Shown: positions 12,247-24,111, counted from the first letter of the stretch. The stretch is 64,000 bases of DNA from Capniomyces stellatus (GCA_001661515.1 LUVW01000038.1:152688-216687), one strand, 5' to 3'. The notes: generated by a model from the letters alone, not told the origin. Made by a program: numbers and translations.

Positions 12247-12942
12247 ATGATAAACTTTCCTAACGATTCAATAGCTGTTCCCAAGCCATTCAACCTAACG
12301 GGCAAAAAGATGAATTTGGCACCTTTTACCGAAGCAGGGGATGTCGCAATGAAAAAACTGCTCTCCTGTCCAAACTCAATGAAGTATTTGCAATTCATGA
12401 GCAAGTTGCCAACAGGCTGGACAATGGAAGAGATAGTAGCGAGGCGCATGGGAAGAATGGAAAAGCAAAAGTCTGGAGAAGATATATCGTTCTTAATCGT
12501 GGTCCCTTTATCGAAATTAGGAGAGGCAGCCTCTCAATTCGGAAGCGAAGAGATATTGAGTGCGGGCACAAATGGGGTGGACGAAGAGTACGTGATTGGC
12601 GGTTGTTGCGGATTACAACACTTGGATATGTCCTCTGCAGGCGGTGAAGTAGGAATCATAGTGGACCATAGATTGTGGAAAAGCGGGATCGGTTCAGAGG
12701 CTTTATTCCACTGCTTCCAGCTAGGGTTTGAAACTTTAAAGCTTCATAGATTGGTATTCTGTACAACAGGAGAGAATACAATGATGAGAGGATGGCTTGA
12801 GAAAGTTGGAAAGATAGAGGTTGAGGCTATCGTCAAAGACTTTATTTATTACAATAACGGATACATTGATAGTTACAACTATGCTATTTTCGAACACCAG
12901 TGGGGCTCATATCTCAAAGAAGACTTGCTGAAAATAATTTAA
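12247..12942 (+). CDS. GNAT-family N-acetyltransferase, paralog B
   Basis: Second member of the pair, 231 residues from ATG 12247; an in-frame ATG at 12211 would add twelve residues with no counterpart in paralog A. Shared landmarks in order: LTGKKMNLAPF, FMSKLPTGWTMEEI, NGVDEEYVIGGCCGLQHLDM, then EVGIIVDHRLWKSGIGSEAL, whose acetyl-CoA loop (KSGIGSEA) is closer to the GNAT consensus than in paralog A. LKLHRLVFCTTGEN and MMRGWLEKVG follow. Intronless. Same orientation as paralog A about 2.5 kb upstream, so a tandem duplication followed by divergence is the simplest reading. Substrate unknown. Confidence 0.82.
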   Translation: MINFPNDSIAVPKPFNLTGKKMNLAPFTEAGDVAMKKLLSCPNSMKYLQFMSKLPTGWTMEEIVARRMGRMEKQKSGEDISFLIVVPLSKLGEAASQFGSEEILSAGTNGVDEEYVIGGCCGLQHLDMSSAGGEVGIIVDHRLWKSGIGSEALFHCFQLGFETLKLHRLVFCTTGENTMMRGWLEKVGKIEVEAIVKDFIYYNNGYIDSYNYAIFEHQWGSYLKEDLLKII

Positions 12943-13335
12943 GGTTGTGTTTCAATTTAGTCTCTCGTCGTTTCTCTAGTTTTATACCACCTGAATACTC
13001 GCAATAATAAATATAGAATCTAGTACCCTCCCTGAACAAGCCACCTGAATTTACAATGCTTAAAACGTAAAACTACAGTCATAATTAAATACGGATTTCA
13101 GTAGATTTGAATGGATGTTAAGCAAAATAATAGTAAAAAAAAAAAAAGCAAAGGAAAAAAAAGCAAAGGAAAAAGAAAGGCATTAACTTTAAAAAGAAAA
13201 AAGAGTATTAATATATTCACAACGGTAGATTAAATAATACAGAAAGGCAAAGGCAAAGGCAAAGGCAAAGGCAAAGGCAAAGGCAAAGGCAAAAGTTCAA
13301 GGTAAGGAAAAGAGCCGATACTGTTAAAGTCTACA
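12943..13335. other. Intergenic region with an A-rich tract and GGCAAA repeat
   Basis: Downstream of GNAT paralog B and downstream of the convergent ZCCHC8-like gene. It holds a purine-rich A/G tract (13135-13205) and the hexanucleotide repeat listed at 13243-13293. No gene seen. Confidence 0.6.
13243..13293. repeat. Hexanucleotide microsatellite (GGCAAA)n
   Basis: About eight uninterrupted AAAGGC units just 3' of the ZCCHC8-like gene. It is intergenic, with no sign of coding. Confidence 0.9.
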
Positions 13336-16300
13336 TTAATCACTTGTTTCCATATCATCAGTAATTTCACCTTCTTCAGACTCGCTTTGGCAATGTGGAT
13401 TTGGATTTGTATTAGCGTTGGTATTGGCGAAGTTAGAGTCTATTCCACCTGAGTTACCTGTATTTCCAGTAAACCGAGTGTTAGGAAGGCGGTATGTTTC
13501 TGAAATATCTTGGACTTTGGTGATTCTACTTGGGAAATCATTCATACTTTGGTTTGGTGTATTGGATATTGGCCTGAGCTCTTTTGGTGGTGACATGGTG
13601 TCCGTAAACTTGATATGCGACACTGGGTGGTGGTTAATATGGCCATCGGTATACTTGTTCGCACCTGTTTTGTGGTTGTAGCCCAAATCTGACGGTTCAT
13701 CTTTGGTGTAGTAATTATCCCTTTCATAACCAAAACGTTGATTGCCATAACCATACTCGTTATTATCGGCTGCATTGCTATAGTGAGTATTGTAGTCTAT
13801 ACTGGGATCATTTTGGTAAACAGGACCATCAAAGCGACAGTCCACATCTGATCCATAAAGGTCATCCAAGCTGGTGTAGGAATAAGGATAGGGATGCCCG
13901 TTGTTGTAGCCTGTGTTATGATCCATATTGTTATGACACAGAGTCGAGCTATTGAACAAAGTCTGTGAACTATTGACCCTTTTGACGTTTATCGAATCGC
14001 TTCTTCTTTTAGGTTTGCCCAACAGCTTCATCATCGCACGCTGGTCTACTTTGAACTCTTCTTTATTTTCCGTAAAGTCAAAAACAAAACGGTCCAAATC
14101 CAAGCCAGGATACTTTACCAGCGGATAAAACACCATATTTAGATCGGGGGTTGAAGCGTCTACTATAGATATAAACGCCAAGAATCAGTTAATTCAAAAA
14201 TAAAAGTCGAATAATGCCCAATAATGCACACAGACCAATCCTGTCAACAGTTTTTATTATAACTACTAATTAGTAAATAATCATTTCTTTTGGACTAAAA
14301 CCAATTTCAATATAAATCAAGACAAAAAAAAACGCCAAGCAAACATACCTGTGCTTTCATGTACCCCAGAATCAGGTTGATCTTGTGATTCTGATTCTAA
14401 CTTTGAATCGATGTCGGTATAAACTGAAAGAATAGGATAGTCATCAAACTCATTCCTGCTGATGTTTAAAAGGTCCTCAACTTTAGTGTCTTTTTTCTCG
14501 CTTATATAAGAGGGCGGATAGCCATACATATACATTCTTGAAACAAATTCTGCAATATCGCTACTTTCACAACTCGTTTTTTCTGTTTTGCCATCCACTT
14601 TTGCCTCTTCTTGTGCCTCGCTTCCACCATCGCCTTTTTCAGAATCAGTATTTGCATCTGCATTGATCCCCAATGCCAACAGTAAAGACTTGGAGTATTT
14701 TCCTGGCTTGTACTTGTTGACAGTATCCAAGTACTCGTTGATTTCCCCAATAGCCAAAAAGAACCTTTTGTTGGTTTGGTCGCTGCTTCTGCTTTTATAA
14801 TCTTTCAGGTTGCTTGAAACCATTTTATCATTTCTAGGCAATTGACACTCTGGCAATTCGTGGTACGCAGACCCGCAGTTGAAGCAGGTTTTGCTATATT
14901 TGTTTGCTATATGCTTGTCACCAATAGCAACACCGTAGTCTAGAATATATGATGTGTTACCACGTTTATACCCGGTGTTGGGTCTATGTCTTTTTTGTTG
15001 TGTATAGCTCCGTCCCCCTCTATAATTTAAAGTGCTGTCCTCGTCATGTGCATCAGGTTCATTATCATCTTCCTTATCTACCCTGGTGGCACAAGTGCTC
15101 AAAACAAAATCCTGCGTGCCAAATATCGTTGTTTCTGCAACTAAATCGCCACCATGCGTTCTTTTATTTGGCATCTTTAGTCCAGCAACAGTATATTCGC
15201 CTTCCTCTTCATCTGTAATTGAAGAGTACTTTTGTTTTCTGGGTCTATGGCTACCACCATCCATAAATTCTATCCCCATCATTACAACAAATACGCATTA
15301 TGTCCTATTGTGCTTGGGAAATCAGTAATAACAGCCATATAAACAAAAAAATGCCAAGCTTGTCGGTACATACCTTCTCCATGCTCTTTCAAGTCTGTAC
15401 TTTTTGAATCCTCGCTTTTGAGCTGAACAAATAAATCGCCATCAATGATATACGCGGTAATTTCTTTAGAAAACCGATTGACACTTTCAAGCACAAACTC
15501 TTCGTTTGTATATTCGTTTTTGTTTTCTGCATCGCCCACCAACTCCTTTAACCGAACTATAAACCATCCAAAACGTACCCATTGGGTTTAGACTTGCAAG
15601 TTACTGTCAACAAGACCATTTTAGTATCATTATATTGGTAACAATAAACAACATCCCCTCCTCACCGAATTGAATTCTTTAGTCAAATCTAACAGTTTAC
15701 TTGCTTTTAAAACTTGATAAATCCAGGCAGTTTGAATCCGTTATATTCTGTAAAAGCCCCTCTTTGTTAGAGCCCTCGAGCTCTATTCCTGCTTCTAATT
15801 TCTCCAACTCCCGCTCGATTAACTCTCCCATACTCTTTTCCAAAAAAGAAACAATTCTCTTGGCTTTTGTGTATTCTTTCCTATCATTTTCCCGTTTTTT
15901 ACTTTCTTTGCCAAAAACAGCCTATTAGTAAACATTATCCGAATGTTATCTAGTTTAATTTTTCAGATCCGACAAAACAATTTTCCATTTTATTCACAAA
16001 ATATTGCCAAAAGTACAGAATGGGGTGGGATAGAATGATAAAGAAAATATATAATTTAATTCTAGCACTTGCCTTTTCAAGAACTCCTTGAATATACTCT
16101 TGGATCTCCAGCTGGTACTTTCTATCGTTTATTTTTAAACACGCAAAATAAATTATAAATTCAATACAGCCATCACATTTAAATCATAAATTAGAAATAG
16201 TGTAAAAAAAAAGTCATTTATAAAAGACATTCATTTTTTACGTTACTTACTCTTCAAGGTTATAGCTGACAAGCTTAACCTTCATTTCGCCATCACCCAT
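13336..16300 (-). CDS. ZCCHC8: ZCCHC8-like protein (predicted NEXT complex scaffold, zinc knuckle plus PSP domain)
   Basis: In animals ZCCHC8 bridges the MTR4 helicase and RBM7 to deliver nuclear RNAs to the exosome. Here ATG 16300 opens exon 16300..16251, then 16121..16073 and 15921..15701. These encode KVKLVSYNLEEKYQLEIQEY, resembling the helical segment of human ZCCHC8 before its coiled coil, followed by a charged coiled coil. Exon 15556..15374 leads into 15269..14349, which carries a CX2CX4HX4C knuckle (CFNCGSAYHELPEC), PRND, the KYKPGKYSKSLLLALGI block and MYMYGYPPSYI of the PSP domain. 14162..13336 continues with PLVKYPGLDLD and an Asn/Tyr-rich tail ending in an acidic EEGEITDD-type stretch. 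The intron at 16072 is GC-AG (AAG|GCAAGT). Phases do not close between 15701 and 15556, so one small exon or boundary there is unresolved. Confidence 0.75.
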
Positions 16301-17443
16301 TGTAAGTATTATTGTAGCTGAAAATACTAAAAGCACACCTGCCTATACCTACCGACTTTAAACTTGGCTATAAAGTCTTTAAAAGGTTGAAGTAGCAGAA
16401 TCGAGAATTGTTTTTGATTTTAACTGATTTAATTAACAATTTTTAAGTTGCACTTTCAATTTATTTTCAAAAACCCCAATTTAACGCGACACTGCTATAA
16501 CATTGTTCAAGAAAGCTAAAAATATGTTTGTATTTTCAAATTGGTTTAAACCGCTTAAACACTTGATTGGTTCTCTCAAATTTTTTCCCAAGCCAAAAGT
16601 TCGAGTTTATTGCGCGCTTGCCAAATAACCAAGCAGTCGCTTTTATTTATTCGCTAGCTCTGCCTTACTTTTTTACCGAACTTTGTTATTAATCACACTA
16701 ACTATTCCAAGTAATGGTCAAGTAATAGTTTATATTTTATTCTTAAAAAAGGTAACAATACTCCCAAGAAGCTCAAGCAAAAATTTACGGCAAGCAGACA
16801 GCTGATAAAATTGACGCGACTTGGGTGGTTCGGACCCACCACCGCATAGTAATGAATATATTTCCGCGTTTGACTTGCTACTCTGCATAATCTAGCACGC
16901 CATATTCACTGATCAGCTTGCTCTAGATTTCTTCTATTTGAATACTCATAGCTACGCTTACATTCATTTTCCTCCATCCTCGCCCACCTCTCCCACAACC
17001 GACCTATCTACCTTATACTTGATGGTACGTATAACCATTGTACATTTTGTGTTCCAATTATTGCCAGACATTGATTCAATCCTATTCAGGTAGTAGTACA
17101 CTCCAACATAATAGAACTACCGTTCAATAATTTTCACTTACATTTACATTGCGCAATTATCTTGTCAAATAATAATATACGCGAGCGATCTGAAAAATAT
17201 ATGTTCACTAGAGCTGTAAAGGATATTAAAATAACACGATCAAGATAAAAGTACAAATAAAAATCTGAAAAATAATGTAGCATGTTTTTATATTTTATTA
17301 CCAACAAAACAACCAAACAAACATCAGAAGAAAAAAAAAATAGAGATACGCAGTCTACTAGCTTTAATCAAGGAGGAAATAATCAAATAATGTGTAGACA
17401 ACCAGACGGTTGGCCCAGCCACAGAGCAGTGAAGGAATATGAA
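16301..17443. other. Intergenic region upstream of the ZCCHC8-like gene
   Basis: Probable promoter of the ZCCHC8-like gene and 3' flank of the ZC3H3-like gene. A G+C-rich hairpin-like stretch (about 16818-16850, TGGGT...ACCCA with a 7-base loop) stands out but does not complete a tRNA or a known RNA. Nothing else found. Confidence 0.5.
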
Positions 17444-19418
17444 CTAATCACAATACCACTTCAGTGGCTCGTAGTCATCGTCATCGTCGTCGCTATTGTC
17501 TTTATTATCTGGACCCACTTTGCTATAATGAGGTGATGACGGAGCTTCAGTTACTTTATTGTCTTCTCCAAGAGTTTGTGCTAAAATTGGTGCATTTGGA
17601 CTTGGTCCTGGAGCTCAATAAAAGTGTTTTGTTTCGTATTAGTTCTTGGAAAACAGAAGCAGTTTGAATATTGTTCAACATACTGGGTATACAAAGTTCG
17701 CACCGTTGAAATAAAGCAAAAGCTCACCTTTACCAACAAACAGATCAACATTAACGTTTTCAACTGATTTTGCTACATTATCGAATGTTTTGTTTCTAGT
17801 TCTATTTTCTGTTGTTTTGGAATTAGTGCTACCCGAGATGGGGGGTTTTGAGCTATGGGGGTACTTGCAGTTATACTTTAGACATTTCCCCAAATCAGTC
17901 CAATCTGGGCATAAGAAAAGGTGCTTCTTTTTACACTGCAGCCCTAAAGGACAATTTTTGTTATAAACAAAGTCTCTGCAGATACTCGCTTTGGGATTCA
18001 CCCTTGAATGTATGTACTGGCAGTCTTGATCTTTGCAGTTGTTTTTTTGAAAGTGGTGACAGATGGGTGTTCTTTTAGGGTCTGTCGAATGCAGATATAA
18101 ACATTCCGATGGCAGCTTTTTACACATCCCTCTCAAAAACTTGAGACATAACTGGCTTTTGTCAGTGCTCTGTAAAGATCTTTTTCTACTCTTTTTCAAA
18201 GCTAAAGTGGAGCAATCAGTTATGTTAGTACCACTATCTCCTGTACTCATAGACTGTACCATTAACAAAAGAAATATGTTGGCGTAGTTTCTGTTGTTAT
18301 TGCCATTCTCAACGCAGCACCTTTTAATTGTAAAGAGTAAAAGCTTTACCTATTTCTTTATAGTTTGTAGCTATATAGCTTCTTGAAACTTTATAGTGAT
18401 TTTGGGCTAGCAACCTAGTCAGTTTAAAATACACAGATATGGACATTTCAAGTAAACCAGACCAACGATCGATCACGTTGCATTGCGTTGCAAACATATA
18501 CATACACGTGGCTAGTTCATATTACATTATTACCTTTTGACCTTAGACTGTTGTTGGCTATTTCTGCGTACTAAATTCCCGGAAGAAGTTTTTACAAATT
18601 CGTTCAATATCTTGTTTTCAGAGTTTGCAGACAGATCGGTGCTATCAGAGGCTAAAAGTAACCAAAATAAGTAATACATAAATGTTTCATAAATAAAAAC
18701 AAAATTAAGCTGCCAATCCTCCTAGTTGCATTTCACCAAGTTAAAATAATAAAAAGCGGTAAGCTATTGTTTATAACGCTTACTTTTGTTATCAACAGGC
18801 TTTCTGCTGAAAACCATGTTTTTGCTTTTAGTTGCCAGATTGTATGAAGAATGGTAAGGTTTTATATAAGGACTGTAGCGAATACGACTTGGTTTACAAA
18901 CCGGAGGCCTGTAAACATTACTTGCCAAGACACCTACGCATGTTGTATCATGATCTGGGTTATTTCTGCATTTTTTTACATTGCTAGCTTTGCTGGGCCG
19001 ATCTAAAATACATTTTGCGGTTGTTTAATTACCGTTTTGAGTGTTGATAAGCTTGTTCCCAACTCTTATATAGGAACTTTTAGGGGCTTGTACGTTATTT
19101 CCTTTGTTCTGGAGAATCGAATCCGACTTTTCGACTTGTGCAGCTGGCACCTTTTCCAACTTTGGTATATTGTTGATGTTTTTTGCAGAAACTCGCGCCT
19201 CTATTTGCCTTTTCATTGATTCTAGCTTTTTGTGCAGGGCTATCGATGCTATTTCAAGTGCAATTGGAAAAATAATATTTAGAATGCCTTCTTATCTCAA
19301 GTCTTTTCTTTTGCTCGTTTTTTATTGTGTGGACTTGTTCAAATGAATGTTAGAATAGTATAAAGGGATTACCTTCTAGAGCACGGATTTGTGCATCGTA
19401 TTTATTACCGCTTGACAT
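17444..19418 (-). CDS. ZC3H3: ZC3H3/Red5-like CCCH zinc-finger protein (predicted nuclear exosome adaptor, MTREC/PAXT-type)
   Basis: ZC3H3 and fission-yeast Red5 act with MTR4-type helicases on polyadenylated nuclear RNA. Six exons (19418..19373, 19248..19033, 19002..18784, 18651..18534, 18233..17728, 17613..17444) close in phase to give 424 residues. The N terminus is a short helical region (LHKKLESMKRQIEARV), then YIRVGNKLINTQNG and RYSPYIKPYHSSYN, segments also typical of ZC3H3. Exon 5 encodes consecutive CCCH fingers: CLKFLRGMCKKLPSECLYLH, ICHHFQKNNCKDQDCQYIH, ICRDFVYNKNCPLGLQCKKKH and LCPDWTDLGKCLKYNCKYPH; the last two closely resemble ZC3H3. The tail has an Asp run and ends EPLKWYCD. 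It lies about 1.1 kb from the ZCCHC8-like gene on the same strand, separate in transcription as far as I can see. Confidence 0.82.
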
Positions 19419-19800
19419 TTATGGTTATATACCGAGTACGGCGCTGTTTTTAAATAAAGAAAATCTACATTTAAAGTAAAGAGTAAAGTTAAGAAAGCAT
19501 TTAGTTGAAATTCTCCCAAATAGCATAAATTTCAACAAAAAAAATACAAAAAAAAATGCAATTAAGAGCTTGCAAAACCAAAGTTTAAAAATCGAAATTT
19601 TATTAGAAAATAAATAAAAAAAGCGAAATAGCAACGAATTTGCGTGAACATGAATAGTTTAGTTGGCTGTTATTAGAACGTATTGTCAGATTAAGGTGTA
19701 GTGTATTTAAGGGCTAAATGTTATTTAAAATATCTAATTCTAGTTTAAATCGATTCAATGGCTGTAAACAGGAAAACAAGAGAGCAAAACTAATTAACGT
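19419..19800. other. Intergenic region between the ZC3H3-like and phosphatidylserine synthase genes
   Basis: AT-rich 380-base gap with A homopolymers. It should contain the ZC3H3-like promoter and the synthase 3' UTR. No gene seen. Confidence 0.6.
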
Positions 19801-21466
19801 CTATTCAGTGTCACAATCCGATTCAGAACTAGAGTCAGAAAGTGCTAGATCATCCTCATTGTCTTCAAGCTGTAAACTTGGATAGAACGTAGGCAAATAG
19901 AAAAACTTGTAAAGACCAAATAACACCACAAAGGATATTGCGCAAGACCACCCAACAACAACATATGTTGGAAATGGTGTTGGAAACTCGCCAGCAGAAA
20001 ATTTGATGATAACGAGCAGTTCAGTCATTACTGTGGCTATAATAAGCCAGCTGTGAACACCAAGCTTTTTGCATAACGGGTTGGAGTAAAATTCGTAGAG
20101 CTCTCGTGTGGCAGGTAAACAGAACAAAAAGGAAAGAACCAGTCTGGTGATTACAATAAAGTGCTCTGGAGGGACCCAAAGCAGATATTTCAAATAGAAC
20201 ACATTCAGCTCAATAGCCAGCGACAGGACTATAAGAATGCATATACCAATGTAGTTTCTAAGGCTTTTTGTTGGTGCCCATGAGTAGCTTGTCCAGCTAT
20301 GTGGTGTAAACTGTGCACCCGCCCTCTTGATTCGGCCTTTGATGGTGTTGGTCTGCGACAGCTTGTTCCATTTGTAGGATTTGACTTCAAAGTAGTCGCA
20401 AAACTTCATACCAACATATATTCCTAGCCAGTTGCAGATCAGGACATCCAGTAGCCAATGGTCCCACCAACACTCTGCAAAGTTGGCAAGCTGATTTTCT
20501 AGGGAGTATTCGCACAGCTCGAACAGAATCGATATTATCCAGCATATAGTGTTGTTTCTAAAAATAATAGCTTTCCCAAACCACCCAAGCGAATGTGCTA
20601 GCACAAATATGTCTATGCCACCCTATTTGCGTTTATTTTCAGTCATCTTTTTTAATTTTGCTTTGTTTTGTTTTGTTTTGTCAAAGTCTATTAGCATTTA
20701 TTTTGGTGTTTAAACATGCTTGACGTATCTACAAGATTTATGCAGCCAGCCTTAACCAACTATAACGCAGACTAGCCCGCCAAACCAAAAAAAAAAAGAA
20801 ACTATGACCACCAACTTACCATTATATCGTTGTAATTAAAGCCACAGTTTTCGGCATATGACTTTTCGGGTAGCTGAACACCAAGATCCTTGTCGAATAT
20901 CTTCATCATATTTCTGGCGTCAGACTTGCTTTGAAATAAAAGGTATATGAGTCCCATTTCGTATAAAACATTTGTAGCCAAAACCGCTCTCCAAATTGCT
21001 GGGTGTGGTCTAATAAAAGGCCCATCCCGAAACAACACAATTCCTATCACTATAAACACCGAGCAGCACGCCCCAATTCCCCAAACTATGTTCTTGTTTT
21101 GATTGCTTTCATCCGTATAGAACGCCACATATAGCAAAAATGATATTGTGGCAACCAAAAGACTAATCGTGTGCGGTGTATCTACAAGAAGTGTGATACA
21201 TTGTCGTTAATAAACAGAATAAAACTGACGACTCTATTATCCATTACTTTCTAGCTAATAAACCTGCTTGTGTTCGACTTTGCAATTCAGCGCTTGATCA
21301 AGTAATATACATTTATCTATTAACACTTATGTATGCTCTTACTGAAAAAGGATATCGTGGGATCAGGCAAATCGAAGTCCAGCCTTTTAACCAAATCTTT
21401 CTCCCGAAGAGCTGCCTTTTCGCTCACAACACGACTTTTTTGCTCCTTTACATTCGAACTCTCCAT
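19801..21466 (-). CDS. PTDSS1: Phosphatidylserine synthase, base-exchange type (PTDSS1-like)
   Basis: ER/MAM membrane enzyme that exchanges the choline or ethanolamine head group of a phospholipid for L-serine. Three exons (21466..21343, 21181..20820, 20622..19801) close in phase for 435 residues (human PTDSS1 is 473). Family landmarks in order: TPHTISLLVATISFLLYV (first membrane segment), GPFIRPHPAIWR, FVLAHSLGWFGKAIIFRN, the diagnostic NFAECWWDHWLLDVLICN, then RAGAQFTPHSWTSYSW and LPATRELYEFYS. Six or more hydrophobic segments are visible. It ends in an acidic Ser-rich tail, without the basic C terminus of the mammalian enzyme. It differs from yeast Cho1, which is CDP-diacylglycerol-dependent and unrelated in sequence. 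Which head group is used cannot be told. Confidence 0.93.
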
Positions 21467-22719
21467 ATTAAAGCTCGTAGCACTTGATCAGGTAAGCCTC
21501 TAATGCGATTACTGGAATTGCTGATCTATTCAGCAATTATTCTTTTGTGTTTTTTAAGAATTTATATGTTTTGAACTTTTATTTAGTTTTAGAGGAAGAT
21601 TCAAGTTGCAAGTGTGATAGAGAAATTGATTTAATATTTTTATACTTTTGTGTATCGCACTGCTTTTTTTTTTCCAACTCGCAATTTTATTTGCTTTGCT
21701 GGTTTAATTGATGATGTTGAAATAACGATAGCTGAATTGATGTGAAAAAAAAAAAAGTGTGAAAAAAGGATGTGAATAGAAAAAAACTTAAATCTGAGTC
21801 TCGAGTTCAATTCCAGCAATTATATGCATACTATTGGTCGAACTTGGTGCTTTATCTAATACTAAATAAACAAATATTCTTGTGGCTATTTCAATAGAGT
21901 TGTGTAGATTTATTTATTTATGTGATTTACTGGCAACAGAATCAACATGACAAAACAATTATTTTGATTCTGTTGCCATTAAACTATATAAATAAATACT
22001 ATTTCAATATAAAAAAAAGGATTCTTGTGGGTATTACTTGCGGAAATGTACAACTCAATATTGGCTACAGACACGTCTACTAGACTCAAGCTGGCCAGAC
22101 TAAACCGTAATTTTCCACAGACACTCGGGCTCTAGTTTTATGGAGAGTCGACTATATCTGGAGTATCATATCTTTATCAGCACCAAGTATTTAAAAAAAA
22201 GCTTTGGCTGATCAGTATTGCGTACTGGGTGAAATAGTGACTTTGAAAAGTTGAAAGTGCAATTTAAATAAGCTCTGAAAATTAAGACGTGCGTTTAGAT
22301 TGACTACTGTTTTTAAAACTGAGGTTCTAAATAAAATCTGCAACTTTAGTCGTTTTTCGGGCCTAACGAATTCTCTATATTCTAAAACAAATACATTTGC
22401 CCGCTCTGCAATTGATTTCTTAACGTAATTGGCATCTGACCAATAGGCGCAATAGTAAACAAAAATCTACAGCTCAACTCATTGGAGTTTTAGAAAAACA
22501 GTTATATTCTTTAAGTCCCCACCTTTACTGAGCTGGTGCATTATTTACTATTAGTTATTTATTATTCAAAAGTTAAGATATTACAAATATGGAATAGCGC
22601 TTTTATTTAAACTACGACTTTCGCAAGAGACTAATAAATACAGGTTTCAGCTACTATTGTTTCCATTACTTTTGCTCCTTTAATCCGCCAAAGAGTTAAA
22701 TTTCTCAAAACTCCACATC
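21467..22719. other. Divergent intergenic region between synthase and capping protein genes
   Basis: Shared upstream region for the minus-strand synthase and plus-strand CAPZB genes. Besides the inverted repeat listed separately, it is AT-rich with A/T runs. No coding frame was recognised. Confidence 0.6.
21911..21998. repeat. Imperfect inverted repeat, about 34-base arms
   Basis: The left arm (21911-21944) and right arm (21965-21998) are near-complementary. GGCAACAGAATCA is exactly matched by TGATTCTGTTGCC, and TATTTATTTAT-type outer ends pair with ATAAATAAATA-type sequence. The spacer is about 20 bases. It could form a long hairpin. It might be a small palindromic (MITE-like) insertion, a divergent-promoter element or a chance palindrome. 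Confidence 0.7.
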
Positions 22720-24111
22720 ATGGTAAATCAATATTAAATAAATAAAATTGAAGCGAGGCGTTTTTTTAACTCTGTAAATATCATCTGGATTTTATATTTG
22801 TGCCCGCTACTCTATATAGCGAGGCACACCTTTTTAATGTTGCTGTTTTTTTTTCTTCAAAGCAAAACACATCAACTTTACGTTACGCGTTTCAAATCAC
22901 TATTCTAGGATAATGAACAAGATGAATCAAGGCAATTCGATTGCGCGCTGGATTTAATGTGTCGGTTGCCACCGCAAAACATTGAGGAGAACATGGTCAA
23001 GCTTTTGGAAATTGCACCAGAGCTAACTGATGAGCTATTATCCTCAGTTGACCAACCGCTAAGAATAGGCTTTGATGACAAAGCTGGGCAGGAGTTTCTA
23101 ATATGCGATTATAACCGCGATGGAGACTCTTTTAGGTAATAACACGAAACTTGTAAACCAAGTGAATTTGAAGCCCAAAATTAACACTTTGTTTAATTCA
23201 AATGCAATCCAAGTTTCAAAACCAAATCCAAATTCGAATTAAAACTCAAACGGAACTTGATAGGTCGCCTTGGACAAATAAATATTATCCAGATATTGAG
23301 GACGGTACATATCCTTCAGATCGGGCACGGAAGTTGGAAGTCGTAGCGAACGAGGCGTTTAAAACCTACACGAAACTGTAATTAAGAGCTAGATTTCACA
23401 TCAAGTTTTGTCTAAACTATATTGCTGTAGCTGTGAGACGGAAATATAATGTTTCTAGACTGATGATATTTATTTTTTTTGATGATTATGATGGGGTGTG
23501 GTTATGTAGGTACTACGAGGAGGGAATATCTTCGGTCTATTTTTGGGAGGGCGATGATAGCCTAGCTTGTGCAATTCTAATCAAAAAAGGTAGCGCGTTC
23601 ATAAACATGTATATCTCGACGGACTTTTAAGCTTAAAAGTGCAAACTCTCAAGAGTTCTGAAGCAATGGAATTAAATCAAGTTTTTTTTTTTTTGTAATT
23701 ACTGGTTGTGTAGTTGAATCTGGCGCTTCTCGTTCAAAGGGTGCGTGGGACTCGATTCACGTGGTTGACATTGATGTCAGGGGTCGGCAAGCCATGTATA
23801 AATTAACCACAACGGTGATGTTATACACTGTTAGTAACCATGGCAATGTAGGCCAGATGAACTTGTCTGGATCCCTTACACGGCAAGAAGAGCGCGAGGG
23901 CGTGCTGGAAGATTCCAACTCCCACGTTGTAAACATTGGTAGAATGGTCGAAGATATGGAATTCAAGCTAAGAAACTCGATACAAGAGGTCTACTTTGGA
24001 AAAACCAAAGACATTGTGAACGATCTACGCTCAATGTCTTCACTGAGCGACATCAAAAGGAAGAAGGTCATACATGGCGAAATATTTAGTCAGCTAATGG
24101 ACCGCCAGTAG
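22720..24111 (+). CDS. CAP2: F-actin capping protein subunit beta
   Basis: Beta subunit of the CapZ heterodimer that caps actin filament barbed ends. Exons 22720..22722, 22909..23135, 23264..23377, 23510..23589 and 23714..24111 close in phase for 273 residues (family 270-280). Exon 1 contributes only the ATG, followed directly by GTAAAT. Diagnostic segments: [78 protein letters not shown] and [15 protein letters not shown]. The C-terminal actin-binding tail ends IFSQLMDRQ, somewhat shorter than in animals. The alpha subunit is not in the window. Confidence 0.95.

Noticed and set aside
16818..16850. GC-rich hairpin resembling a tRNA T arm
   Set aside because: No acceptor stem, D arm or anticodon arm can be built on either strand.
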